Positions 45,476 to 56,468 of a stretch of 64,000 bases of DNA are shown here, in pieces (position 1 is the first letter of the stretch; each line of letters starts with the position of its first letter). A program made the translations under genes and the position numbers. The DNA comes from Biomphalaria glabrata. Taxonomy: Eukaryota; Mollusca; Gastropoda; Planorbidae. The stretch covers positions 54,580,670 to 54,644,669 of the forward strand of contig NC_074715.1 of NCBI RefSeq assembly GCF_947242115.1, given 5' to 3'. The notes under the pieces are model-generated. The model was given only the letters and a program-made list of their open reading frames with translations, was not told the DNA's origin and did not search any database.

Positions 45476-45984
45476 GTAAGTCTTACACTAAATTATTATT
45501 TTATTGAGCATTAGAAAGAAAATGTGATTCTCAAATATCTATGATCATTAACATCCATTCAAGACTTCAATTGAAAAACTTGACTTGCATTTTTTTTAGA
45601 AAGCACCACTTAAAAAATATGAAGCAAACTAATCTTTAAACAATTAATGTTTACTATTTAAGTAAACAAACAAAACTCAATAGTTAAAATTGTTCTTGTT
45701 TTAATTTTTAAAAATATTAATATTGACACTTAATACAAATAGACATACAAGAAATGTTTAATTTAGAGCAAAACAAATTTGAATATTTTGTAGCAAAATA
45801 TTTTGTCAACAAGTTACAATTAAGTGTAGCATCTGAACCATTACAACAAGAAAGTTCTTATTCATTTTACATTGGTGATTTATCAAAAGGACTTGATTAC
45901 ATAGGTTTGACATTGCTATTTTATTGCCCTAAACACATATTATATAGAGGTTTCTCTTTCTGTACTTGTGACCTATGGAGACAG

Positions 45985-46165
45985 ATGAATAAAACTTGTG
46001 TTGCCTGGTCAAGTAGTATTCACTCCAGACTGTCATCTCAATGATCCCGGGTTCAAACTCTGCCCACTGGCTTCCCCTGTCAACCTGAAGGAGGTGGGGG
46101 CTAGGAAATAAGGATATTCTATTCTGAAGTAACATCTGAAACATGTTAAACAAACAAAGCTTATC
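45985..46165 (+). repeat. SINE family I, plus strand
   Basis: GTTGCCTGGTCAAGTAGTAT head, CCCGGGTTCAAACTCTGCCC B box, CCTGAAGGAGGTGGGGGCTA and a tail with TCTGAAGTAACATCTGAAAC. The best-preserved plus-strand copy. Confidence 0.72.
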
Positions 46166-46184
46166 TGTTTCTATAACCAAAGGT

Positions 46185-46225
46185 TAACTAGGGTGTCAGG
46201 TGGCTAGCACAATAACTACAAGGAA
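46185..46225 (-). repeat. SINE family II fragment
   Basis: GGTGTCAGGTGGCTAGCACA matches the 13300 region of another minus-strand family II copy; very short. Confidence 0.45.
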
Positions 46226-46714
46226 CATCAATACTATATTACTACTAAAAATCAGTAAGTTTAAAGTACAAATTATATTTTGACATGTATGTTTCTTTAA
46301 AGTAAACTTTATTAACATTCTGAGTTCTTTATTCAAGTTTTGTAATCCTATTTCAAATATAGTGATAATATAAAGTTCATTTCTGTCTCCCTTTGAACAT
46401 ATATACATATTTTTTTTTTTCAAAAGCTAAATTAGAGTTTGACAGCAATCATCCTATACTTTCTTAATAATTACCAATATTACCATACACCTGATGATCA
46501 TTTATTAAAATTCCATCATTCTATCAAAAAAAAATCAAACAAAGCATTAAGCAAAACTAAAATTCCATGGCAGTTTTTCATTTATCATAACACCTAAGTA
46601 TTTTGCGTTTTTAGTCTGTGTTACTGGTTAACCATGAGTAAGATAAGTGGAATTTATTTGTTTTAGTTTTTATAATAAGAATGACAATGATCTGTTATGA
46701 CTCTGCGCTTTCAG

Positions 46715-48090
46715 GCTTTGTTAGCACTAGACAAAAATGACATTGCTGAGATACGAGTATTTACCAAACCTCCAGAACTTGTTCAGACAGTTCTAGAAGC
46801 TGTTGCCATTCTCTTAGGCAACAAGTAAGTGGAATAAATAAACAAAGCATTAATGTTTTATACTTGGTGAATGACTAATGACCGTGACCTTCAGTAATTC
46901 ATTGCACTAAAATGTTGATTGCATATGCAATAATGTCTTTCAGGACAGACTGGGCGAGTTGTAAAGCCATGCGGGCAGACACAAACTTCTTAAAAAAAAT
47001 TTATGAATATGACAAAGAAAATGTCCCAGCCGCCAAGCTGGCTAAAGTCAGGAAATATACATCCATGCCAAGTCTTGTACCTGGCGTTGTAGCCAAAGTT
47101 TCAAAGGTAACTAATTTAATTGTTAAATAATTTCTAAAAATCATTAAATTATTTCTAAAAACTCATTAGACTGGATAATGAAAAGGTAAAAAGCTGGCAA
47201 CACATGCATTCAATGGACAAAAAAAAATGGAGGATCTAGATTTCACAGAGGATATCTGCCTCCAAAAACTACAACATGCTCATTTCAAATGAAACAAGGT
47301 CATTATAGAAGTGGAGAAAACTGGTTTAAAAATCAATGAAAAGAAAACTCAGGTGTTGAGAATAAATAAAACCAAGAAAAACCACTACAACGTCAAGGAG
47401 AAAACCTAGTAGAAAGAGATGATATTGTCTATATTAAAAGCAAAGAGGGATGATTAACATAGATGTTTAAAATTAGATCAACTAGGCTAGTCATGTGTTT
47501 AATATTCTACAGAAGATCTGGTGTTAAAAAAAAACAACTGTCACTACACAACAAAATGTGAATGTGAAATCATTTCTTTTATTTGGTTCAGAGACTTGAA
47601 GAGTAACACAGTCTAACATTCACCCACAAATGTTGTACTAATAAAATGATCTGTCTAATAAGTTAAGCCCACAGTATGTCAAAACAATTCCACTTTTCAT
47701 TGAATGTTGTTTTGTTTTGTTTGTTTTTTTGCTTCTTTTTTATTTGCCAACCAGCAGTCTTCTAAGCAGAAAAACAATTTCTGTATTTGGTGTGGAAAAA
47801 AATGTCTATAGATGCATTATTATTTTTTTTTTAGTAGACATTATATTTTGTAATCACATTGTTTATGGAAAAGTTTCATAGTGAATGTACATCTTAAATC
47901 ATTAACTACTTACCTGAAAATATTTGTGATTTAATGTTTTGAAGATTGTTATAACCACAGAGTAATGATGGAATGTTGTTTGATAAATCTATTCTTCGTC
48001 CAGGCTTGTAAAACTTTAGTCCTATGGGTTCGAGCAATTGATGTTTACTCTGCTGTAGCTAAACAAGTTGAGCCAAAGAAACAAGCATAA
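46715..48090 (+). CDS. DNAH6: Dynein exons: stalk tip (microtubule-binding domain)
   Basis: Exons 46715-46824 ([20 protein letters not shown]), 46944-47106 ([34 protein letters not shown]) and 48004-48090 ([20 protein letters not shown] then QVEPKKQA). This is the globular tip that binds tubulin, at the end of the antiparallel coiled-coil stalk. The last exon runs into TAA at 48088-48090, directly before the donor-like GTAATT, and its phase does not meet that of the next exon. Confidence 0.83.
47185..47465 (+). mobile_element. LINE reverse transcriptase fragment
   Basis: Frames read [20 protein letters not shown] (family: LDFADDICLLS, the catalytic box with ADD altered to TED) and [20 protein letters not shown] (standard E..GL.IN..KT..+). 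Frames are broken. It lies in the dynein intron after 47106. Confidence 0.75.
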
Positions 48091-48363
48091 GTAATTAGCA
48101 GTCAAGGCATTAAATAATTAGCAGTCAAAGCGTTGCTATTTTTTAAATCATTCTAGGTCTAAGTAAAAAAATATTCAATTATATTTGTTTTCTTAGACTT
48201 GTTTTAATACAACTTTAGTGGTCATTAATTAGTAAACTTTGTACTAAATCATAATGATGTCACTTTGACAGTGGAACATGGGATATATATATAGTATTAT
48301 TACAGAAGTATATGTATAGTTGGTATATTATTATTACAAGATGTATTATCTCTTCCTTGTCAG

Positions 48364-48578
48364 ACTGGCTGAGGCTCAAGACTTTCTCAATGAGGTTTTA
48401 AGTGTCCTCAAAGCTAAACAAGACCAACTGGCTGAAGTGGAGAAACAAATTAAAAATCTTCAGGCTGTCTTTGACAAGAGTATGGCTGAAAAAAAAAAGT
48501 GTGGAAAGAAACATGGCTGTGACTGCCGCCAGATTGAAATGCTCTTCCAAACTGACAATAGCCTTAGCTGATGAACAA
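48364..48578 (+). CDS. DNAH6: Dynein exon: stalk coil 2, frameshifted
   Basis: LAEAQDFLNEVLSVLKAKQD then QLAEVEKQIKNLQAVFDKSM give the returning coiled coil. A run of ten A (48489-48498) is one longer than needed; beyond it the family sequence SVERNMAVTAARLKCSSKLT and IALADEQ is in the next frame. A homopolymer error in the assembly is possible here. Donor GTAGGT. Confidence 0.82.
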
Positions 48579-48987
48579 GTAGGTTATTTTAAAATCTATG
48601 AGAACTATTATAACATTAAAATATGATTCTTAGTCAGACTTGGCCTACTGGGCGTAGTTTTTATAATATCAAAGATAAATTGAAATGATCAAACAAAAAT
48701 ATCACCTTGAGGAATAAATTAATGATTTGAAAATATGTGCATTCATTCACTAAAACCATATTTCCATACTGGAGATGAGACATGCATGGCACACAGTCTT
48801 AGAAAGAACTGTGAGACTACAATGATTTTGTCACTTTTTTGGTGTGATTTTTTTTTCATATTTCTACTTTAAAAAAATATACATTTCAATAGCTCAACTA
48901 TTTTTGAAACAATATCTCAATCTCATGATTTCATGTTTAAATAAGGATGGGACATTACTAGAAACTCATTTAGTTCTCATCTTTATC

Positions 48988-49105
48988 ATTGAAATATTTA
49001 TTCTCTGCTCCTTGAAATATTTATTCTCTGCTCCTTGAAATATTTATTCTCTGCTCCTTGAAATATTTATTCTCTGCTCCTTGAAATATTTATTCTCTGT
49101 TCTGC
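48988..49105. repeat. 23-bp minisatellite, about 5 copies
   Basis: GAAATATTTATTCTCTGCTC plus CTT is repeated at 48991, 49014, 49037, 49060 and 49083. Confidence 0.92.
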
Positions 49106-49119
49106 AAGGTTGTTAAAAG

Positions 49120-49640
49120 TGGTAATGGATATAAGCACTCCACTACCTAAAAAATACTTTCAATGGCTTTCAGATAGCCTCTGACAAACAGCCTCTACCA
49201 GTTGGATGTTAGATATGGGAGAATTGTTATCACTAACTGGGGAAAATGTGTAACCAGTGCCTAAACCAGTAAGCTTCAGGCTTAAGGGGCTCATTAGCCT
49301 TGGTTGACTACCCACCTAGGAGAAGGAAAACTGAATTCAAACCTCTGCTGCCTTGCGGCTATACCCAAATATGTGAAAGGCTTTGGGAGTCTATCTTGAG
49401 GAAAAATAAGCAGCAGACAACCTTAAGGCAGTTTGCAGAGCCTGCGCCACCGCATTTCGCATTCTGTATCAGCACTTGCTGTTCCTTTGGATTCATCAGC
49501 TGTGCTGAGAAATTGGAAAATAGCTGTTTGGGTTACATTGTTCCAACCATAACTAATGCCCAGGCATTCATCTCATTTCTCATTTCCATAGTTATTTTGC
49601 AACTGAAAGAGGCCATAGTATTTGTTCTCTTTCTACATCA
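49120..49640 (+). repeat. Dispersed repeat, family IV, copy 1
   Basis: From AAGCACTCCACTACCTAAAA through GACTACCCACCTAGGAGAAG and CAGTTTGCAGAGCC this follows 56640-57370 for several hundred bases. No coding capacity and no terminal repeats seen; a non-autonomous element of unknown class. Confidence 0.7.
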
Positions 49641-49652
49641 TGTTTCTTATAG

Positions 49653-51536
49653 GTTCGTTGGGAGGAAAGTGTTGCCAACTTTGATGTACAGTTGAAAAAT
49701 GTAGTAGGAGATGTTTTTATAGCAGCAGCTTGTGTAGCTTACTATGGAGCCTTTACTTCTACTTACAGGCAAAAACTTGTAGAAGGTAAGTCTAAACATC
49801 AAAAACAATGTACTTTTAAAATGTTTAGATACAGACACCCTTGAAAACTAGTACCATTAAGAGAGAAAACTGGTTGTGTGGTATGCCTTTAGGACTGTCA
49901 TCAGTTTGAACCCTTCCCACTGCTGTCTGCTTTGGTTCTCAAGAAGTTTAGATTGGTACATGATAATCTTAATTTCTGAATGAATGTCCAAAACTTAAAA
50001 AACAAAACCTTTATTAATGCAATGTCTGCTTATACCATATTAACTGATTGTTTTTTGACTAGCTTAAGTCTTGTGTTGGATACATAAATACATTTTTTAG
50101 ACCTTTGTAGCAGCTTTTGATTCATTTCAGTTGTAAGTTTTCCTAATCGCCTATTAATCTTGATACATGTCAACTAATCATCCTCAATAAGAAAATATGA
50201 ATAGTACAAAATGAATTAGGTTTTGAAAATGGTGAAGGCTGTTTCTAAAAAATGTTTATAAAATGTTTTACATGTTACGGATGTTCCTTCAAAGATAAGG
50301 ATAATCTACTTTCTAGTCCAAACCTCCTGCTTTCTGCTTTTGAATTGATCATTTGAGACTGTATACCTTCCTGGCCAAACATCAAATTATACAAACTTCT
50401 TGTTCTCATAACTCTTGAAAATATTATTAGGTCTAGCTTGATTTTTCATTATTTAGTTATGCTTTACTCTCAGATATATGATTTAGTAGTTAGAAACAAA
50501 ATATTTTACTTCAATTATTATTAACTTAGGAGGTGCGGTGGCTGAGCGGTAAAGCGCTTGACTTCCAAACCGGTGTCCGGGGTTTGAATCCTAGTGAAGA
50601 CTGGGATATTTAATTTCAGGATCCTTGGGCGCCTCTGAGTCCACCCAGCTCTAATGGGTACCTGACATTAGTTGGGGAAAAGTAAAGGCGGTTGGTCGTT
50701 GAGCTGGCTACATGACACCCTCGTTAACCATAGGTCACAGAATCAGATGACCTTTACATAATCTGCCCTATAGACCACAAGGTCTGAAAGGGGAACTTTA
50801 CTATTATTAACTTAACTGTATCTTGTATTTCTCACATTTAATTATTTGTTAAAAACTTTTAGAAATATTTATATTAATATATATATATGAATGATATATA
50901 TTTATATTAAGAAAGAACATTTTTAAGAAAGTAGCATAACATAACCTAAATATTACCGCAACGACCAATTGACATGACTGAAATACTCTGATGTATCTAG
51001 CATGAATACTTAGATTCATTATAAGACATTTGAATGTATTTAATAATTTGGATACAAAAACTTTTCTACAGGTTGGACTAAACTATTGATTGAGCTTCAA
51101 ATACCTGCAACAGAAAATATGACTCTTGTGTCAGTCTTGGCAGATATATATGAAATTCGACAATGGAATGCTGATGGTCTGCCAAGAGATGCTGTGTCAA
51201 TTGAAAACGCTGTTCTTGTAACTAAAGGTCGCAGGTGGCCTTTGATGATTGACCCACAAGAACAGGTAAAGTTTCTAAGTAAACAAATAATGTTTCTAGT
51301 ATGTACTTGTATTGATTAAAGCTGAGTATTATTGTTGACACTTCTTTCAGGCCAACAGATGGATCAGAAATAGAGAGGCTCTAAATAAGCTTAAAATTAT
51401 TAAATTATCCAATTCCAACTTTCTGAGAACACTGGAAGCTTGCTTAAGAGCAGGTTTACCTGTTTTGATGGAGGATGTTGGTGAAGCTTTGGATCCAGCA
51501 CTAGAACCTGTCTTGTTAAAACAAACATTTATACAG
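49653..51536 (+). CDS. DNAH6: Dynein exons: AAA5
   Basis: Exons 49653-49785 ([40 protein letters not shown]), 51072-51265 ([33 protein letters not shown]) and 51351-51536 ([37 protein letters not shown]). All are open and in phase with good GT-AG borders. They match the AAA5 segment, including the [14 protein letters not shown] signature. Confidence 0.9.
50250..50345 (-). repeat. SINE family I, tail only
   Basis: TTTTACATGTTACGGATGTT then ACTTTCTAGTCCAAACCTCC is the minus-strand tail of family I. Confidence 0.6.
50529..50801 (+). repeat. Full-length tRNA-derived SINE, family II, with target duplication
   Basis: Head GGTGGCTGAGCGGTAAAGCG (A box like tRNA-Leu/Ser), B box GGGTTTGAATCC, body with CCAGCTCTAATGGGTACCTG and AGTAAAGGCGGTTGGTCG, end GAAAGGGGAACTTTAC. 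Flanked by the 13-bp TATTATTAACTTA at 50516-50528 and 50802-50814. It is the reference copy for fragments at 10475, 13195-13435, 46185, 52640-52830 and 57435-57565. Confidence 0.9.
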
Positions 51537-52639
51537 GTAACATTTTTCTATTACAACTAAACATTTAAACACTTTACTGTATACCAAAATTTTCTCTGTG
51601 TGTGTAAAAGCTGTGTTTGTAAAAGCACAAAAAGGTTTAATGATGGAGTTATGTCTCCTGACTTGTTACAACTTCACATAATCTACCCTTGGACTCCAAT
51701 ATGTTTTGAGGGTTTGGTCAGCGCAACATTCAATTCATTTCTCCATCTATAACTAAAGTGCTTGACATTACAAGTAACATATCAATCTTTAAACTCCTTT
51801 AGGTAATTGAACCTTTTATGTAACCTTATTGACTTTTTCAGTTATATATTCATAAGTAAGGTCACTTTTATCAAATTTGACACTATGAAAATGCTTCATT
51901 TCTAAGGACTTAACATGTTTCTTTATAAGAGTAGATCCAAAAATTTTGATTTTTTTGGGGTGCCTAATTAGGTATATGTGTGAAGTAAAGCTATTGCTTG
52001 TTTTAATCCCAGAATTCTCAAAGAGATGCACAGGACTGTGTTAATGCAGAGTGTTCAGATGCAAATGTATTGTTGAACAGAGAGGAAAAAAATGTTACTG
52101 TAATCTTTTAGAACACCTGTCTTGGTTGCTGAAGTTATAAAAATATATTTTGTACACAAATAAATAGTATAGTGTTGTAGGTAACTGTGAATGAAAAAAT
52201 GCGAGGCTAAAATGATAATACATAAAAGGTTAAGGATGATTTTATGGAATGCCTCCCCCCTCCCCATTTGCCAATGCTTTCAATGAATTTCATAGTGTTG
52301 TATCTGGTCTCCTTAGTGGTTTTCTTGGAATGTTCCTGGTTTTAATTGAATAGAGTATATGTAGTCATAACGTATGTCCAATTAGAAAATTATTTTCTGG
52401 TCAGAGCCTACTTGTTATAATATAGCAAATCTTACCTTATCTTGTCTGCCTACCATATTCCTTTGTAGATTGAAATCTTGATAATGATATTTTAAACATT
52501 CTCGAACATCATTCTCATTATAACTATGTTATGGGCTGATTTATGATAATTTTTCTTTCCTTTTCTAAGGGAATGAACTAAGTTTTATGTTTAGGCTCAC
52601 AATAGATTTATAGGAAATATAAGAAAATATAAGATGGAG

Positions 52640-52832
52640 TTCATTTGCCCCTGAGTCCACCCAACTCTAATGGGTACCTGACTTTAGTTGTGGAATGTAA
52701 AGGCGGTTGGTTGTTGTTCTGGCCACATAACACCCTGCTTGTTAACTGTTGGCCATAGAAACAGATGACCTTAACATCATCTGCCCCATAGATAGCAAGG
52801 TCTGAAAGGGGAACTTTACTTTTACTTAGCTC
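52640..52832 (+). repeat. SINE family II, 3' part
   Basis: CCTGAGTCCACCCAACTCTA, AATGTAAAGGCGGTTGGTTG, GCAAGGTCTGAAAGGGGAAC follow the 50529-50801 element; the head is missing. Confidence 0.8.
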
Positions 52833-52944
52833 GTGTCTCATGTTTACTGGAAGTATTCAATGAACAGCGTTTTGGATGTAATCTTTAAAATTAAAACAAA
52901 AGTTAGTTTATCTTGTAATATTTCTAAAAGTAATGAAGTCTTTT

Positions 52945-53095
52945 CACATGCAAAATATTTCACATGTTCCTTCAGATTTGATGGTAATTTCATCCTAACC
53001 AAACCTCTCGCTGAACTGAAGGTTATGAATCTGGTACTACTGAGACCATCGAACAACAGTCCAGTCAGCATATCACACTACCTGGCTGCCGTCAA
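52945..53095 (-). repeat. SINE family I, diverged
   Basis: TCACATGTTCCTTCAGATTT, AACCAAACCTCTCGCTGAAC and GAACAACAGTCCAGTCAGCA give the minus-strand order of family I. The 149-residue open frame at 52833-53282 covers this repeat and a degenerate AT-rich stretch and is not a gene. Confidence 0.6.
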
Positions 53096-53386
53096 TGAAA
53101 CGATAAGGAAAAATCTTAGCATGAATAATATTATAATAAATGAAATGACCATAAATAGAATCATGATGAATCAACTAGTAATTAATAAGATTATTATAAA
53201 TAAAATCAGCATAAGTGAAATTATAATTGAATTTGTCATGAATGAGCTTAAAAGGGATTGGAAGGATAGAACTTGCAGTTAAAAACTAAATTTTCAAAGT
53301 GATACCCAATGTGTAGAGTTTTAGGCCAACATTCTGATTAAATAAAAATTACTTTTTAATCTTTTTTTTTCGTTGTCTTTTTTCAG

Positions 53387-54103
53387 GGTGGGTGTGTGTT
53401 GATTCGCTTGGGGGATAGCGATATAGACTATGATCGAAACTTCCGTTTCTATATGACCACCAAACTGTCTAATCCACATTACTAGCCAGAAGTCTGCATC
53501 AAAGTAACAGTTATCAATTTCACAGTCACCAAGAAAGGCCTTGAAGATCAACTTCTTAGGTTGAAAATTTCTTTTTCATCTGTTTTTTTTTTAGTTACAT
53601 GCATTTTATTTTAGCTCTGGCTTAATATCCAAAGCATTCTTTCAAGACTAAATTAACCAGTCGAATTGTTAAAAAGATTTTTTAAAAAATAAGATTAGTT
53701 AAACTAAATACATTACAATTTTTATTACCAAAATAAAACCTACATTTATGTAAATGTTGTTTTATTGTTTTGATTATGAAAATAGAAATAGAAATTTTTT
53801 TTTGGAATACTATCTGTTTTTAAATAGACTAATTTTCAACTAGGAACAGTAAAAATTTCAACTAGTTACATTTAAAAGGTCAGACATGAAAAGGTTGTTG
53901 TTTTTTTTTCTTTTGGTTGTAGTGATGTTGTCAGTTTAGAGAGACCAGACTTGGAAGAACAAAGAAATGAACTCATCATGAGAATCAATGCTGATAAGAA
54001 CCAGCTGAAATCTATTGAAGATAAAATTCTTAAGTTACTTTTTGAATCGGAAGGAAATATATTGGACAATGAAGAACTTATCAATACATTGAATGATTCT
54101 AAG
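53387..54103 (+). CDS. DNAH6: Dynein exons: AAA5 end and strut region, with nonsense codon
   Basis: Exon 53387-53559: [27 protein letters not shown], then TAG at 53483-53485 where the family has leucine (HYLPEV), then [20 protein letters not shown] in the same frame. A one-base TTG to TAG change explains it. Exon 53923-54103: [36 protein letters not shown]. Its donor is AAG|GCAAGT, a GC-AG intron with otherwise consensus sequence. Confidence 0.87.
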
Positions 54104-54654
54104 GCAAGTATCACATAGGCCTTGAAATGTGAGAGTTTCACATGTGTGAGTTTCACTTGTTTCCATTGGTAATGTGGGTGTTTATGACCATTAAAGCATC
54201 AATCAAATGTCCCAAGCACATCTTGAGGATCTCTCATTCCTTATATCTCTCGGCAGAAGTAACACAGCACTAAAATAATTTTTTTTATAATTCCGCTAGC
54301 AGAGTTTAATATATAATAATGATCATATAATTATAATGTGATTTAGAAAACAAAGATGTAGAAGACTAGAAATCAAACAGAAAAAATACCATTATGTTTT
54401 ATTAGACTTGGTTCAAGAAAAAACAATGTTCATAAAGTTAAACAAAATTCTAAGATTAAAATGGGTCTAACAATGTTACCAGAAAATTATATCATGAGGG
54501 TGTCTACAGCTATTGGTAAAAAATTGGTTTTAGTTGCAAAGTAAAAACATCAAGTAACAGTGTAGATACTCTTGTTGAAATAAGTTCAGATGTAAAATGT
54601 ATAGCAGACATGTATTAACTAGTTTTTATTTCTGATCAACTTAAAGAAAAATAT

Positions 54655-54890
54655 TGTATGGTTTCTTGACAGGTCACCTCAGCAGTTATCAAAGACTTAC
54701 ATTGAATTGTTTCTTGACAGGTCACCTCAGCAGTTATCAAAGACTTACATTGAATTGTTTCTTGACAGGTCACCTCAGCAGTTATCAAAGACTTACATTG
54801 AATTGTTTCTTGACAGGTCACCTTAGCAGTTATCAAAGACTTACATTGAATTGTTTCTTGACAGGTCACCTCAGCCTGTTATCAAACAAA
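54655..54890 (+). repeat. 48-bp minisatellite built from a dynein intron-exon border
   Basis: Each unit is TTGTTTCTTGACAG followed by GTCACCTCAGCAGTTATCAA and AGACTTACATTGAA. GTCACC starts at 54673, 54721, 54769, 54817 and 54865. Only the last opens the real exon (54865-55045); the four upstream copies each supply an equally good acceptor with about 29 bases of exon-like sequence. 48 bases are 16 codons, so both strands stay open. Confidence 0.92.
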
Positions 54891-55045
54891 GACTTGCTGA
54901 ATCCGAGACAACAGAAGAAAAGATCAGTGTGGCCCGGGAGAAATATCGCTGTGTTGCTGAGAGGGGTTCTGTTATGTACTTTGTGGTGTCTGACATGGGG
55001 GAAGTAGATCCCATGTATCAATTCTCTCTCAAGTATTTTAAACAG
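54865..55045 (+). CDS. DNAH6: Dynein exon: AAA5-AAA6 helical segment, frameshifted near its start
   Basis: [20 protein letters not shown] then [17 protein letters not shown] match DNAH6. The first codons read VTSA, then an extra base near 54876-54877 throws off the frame relative to the following [17 protein letters not shown]. The acceptor TTGACAG and the first about 29 bases of the exon are the last member of the 48-bp array upstream. Confidence 0.83.
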
Positions 55046-56468
55046 GTAAAGGAATAGATTAGCAAATAAATCATCACATTAGTATGTGTACTTTACATTA
55101 TTAAACCAATAAGTATTGATCGTAGTACCCAAAGTTGATCTCTTTCAAATTGTAGTGGGCCCATGCATAAATATAAATTTTTAAACTTTACCCATATTTA
55201 CTTAATATACTTTTTGCAAGTATTTATAAATGATATTGTTATAAATGAACTTATTGATGTGGGTAAGGTTAGATGTGCATATGACAAGCTCACACAGGTG
55301 ACAGAAGCCAGCTTACTGCTAGCAGTGAACAGGGACAAGGGACGGCCCTTCAGGGACACTCTACTTGAAAATAGGTTGTGATGTGGTCATGTGATTTGTC
55401 TAAAAAGGACTGGGGACGTTCTGTCATTTCCTAGAAGGCCTTCATTGGCCCTTTATAAAGAGAAGAGGTGGCAGAGTCAAGATAGTCTGGTATGAGTTCA
55501 GGACAAAACAGATAGTCTAGTATGTTTCAATTAAGTAGAGCAGTACCTTTTTGTAAGGTTCTCTACAGTGAAGTGCTTGTGCAGTCTTTCAAACTTCCAA
55601 CTGTACAGTATTTGACTTAGTTTATTAGAGTTGATAAAGTACCAGGCAATCTGAGTCCAGTGTTTCAAGGCAGCCAGATAGATAGTCATAACAATTAAAA
55701 ACAGATAATTTACTCTTGTATAAGCACATGTGTTTTTTTTCTCATATTCTTTGACGATCAAACCATGTATAAGTCTTATCCAAAATATCCATTATTTACA
55801 GTTAAAGTTTGAGATAGTGTCATTCTAAACTAATTTCTTTGTGTATTGTGTTGCTGATGGGCAGAACCACTTTAAACATTACCCCTGTAAACCGATAATA
55901 ATAATAATCTTTATTATCCATGAATGCTTTGCTAGATGGTATATTAGATGACAATGATGCTAACCTGCAACAAATTTTAGCACTGCAGCTATGGTTCTTG
56001 ACAAGGCTAGAGGGGATTCTTCTGTAAAATCCATTGTTTCTTTGTGATTAAAAGAATTAATTACAAGGTGTCAACATTTTTGTCATCTGTGCCTCTGTAA
56101 TAAATTGGTAGGGTTTGAAAACAGGACTAGGCAGTAGTCAAAAGGACCGAGGAGCCATCTGTATGAGTATGAAGTAGAAATTAGTTTGGTGTATTTTTTA
56201 GAAAATCTGAAACAAATTTGAAAAATGAAATGATGCTAGAATAGAGTAGTTTTCTCCCCTACACCCACATTACTAATAAAATTTAAAAAAAAAAAAAATC
56301 TCCCTCCCCATCATCTGATTGTCTGAAAGGAAAATTGGTCCAGTCCAAAGTTAGGCAATCATGTCTGAGTTTAATTTGAATTTTAGCCTTTATTTTTCCA
56401 ATGTTTCAAATGCTTAGGATTTAGTCAGAAACATCTTAACCATTTTATTATTTTAAAATTTTATTCAG

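Noticed and set aside
49300-49695. 131-residue plus-strand open frame
   Set aside because: It lies over dispersed repeat family IV and runs into the acceptor of a dynein exon in another frame.
50529-50610. A functional tRNA-Leu or tRNA-Ser gene
   Set aside because: A and B boxes are present, but the sequence continues into a SINE body with target duplications and does not fold into a full tRNA by eye.
52833-53282. 149-residue plus-strand open frame
   Set aside because: It overlaps a diverged SINE and a degenerate ATAATATTATA-type stretch giving Asn/Ile/Met-rich repeats; no homologue or splice support.
54636-55007. Opposed repetitive open frames at 54.7 kb
   Set aside because: 48-bp minisatellite (16 codons) that stays open by length; only the exon from 54865 is supported.
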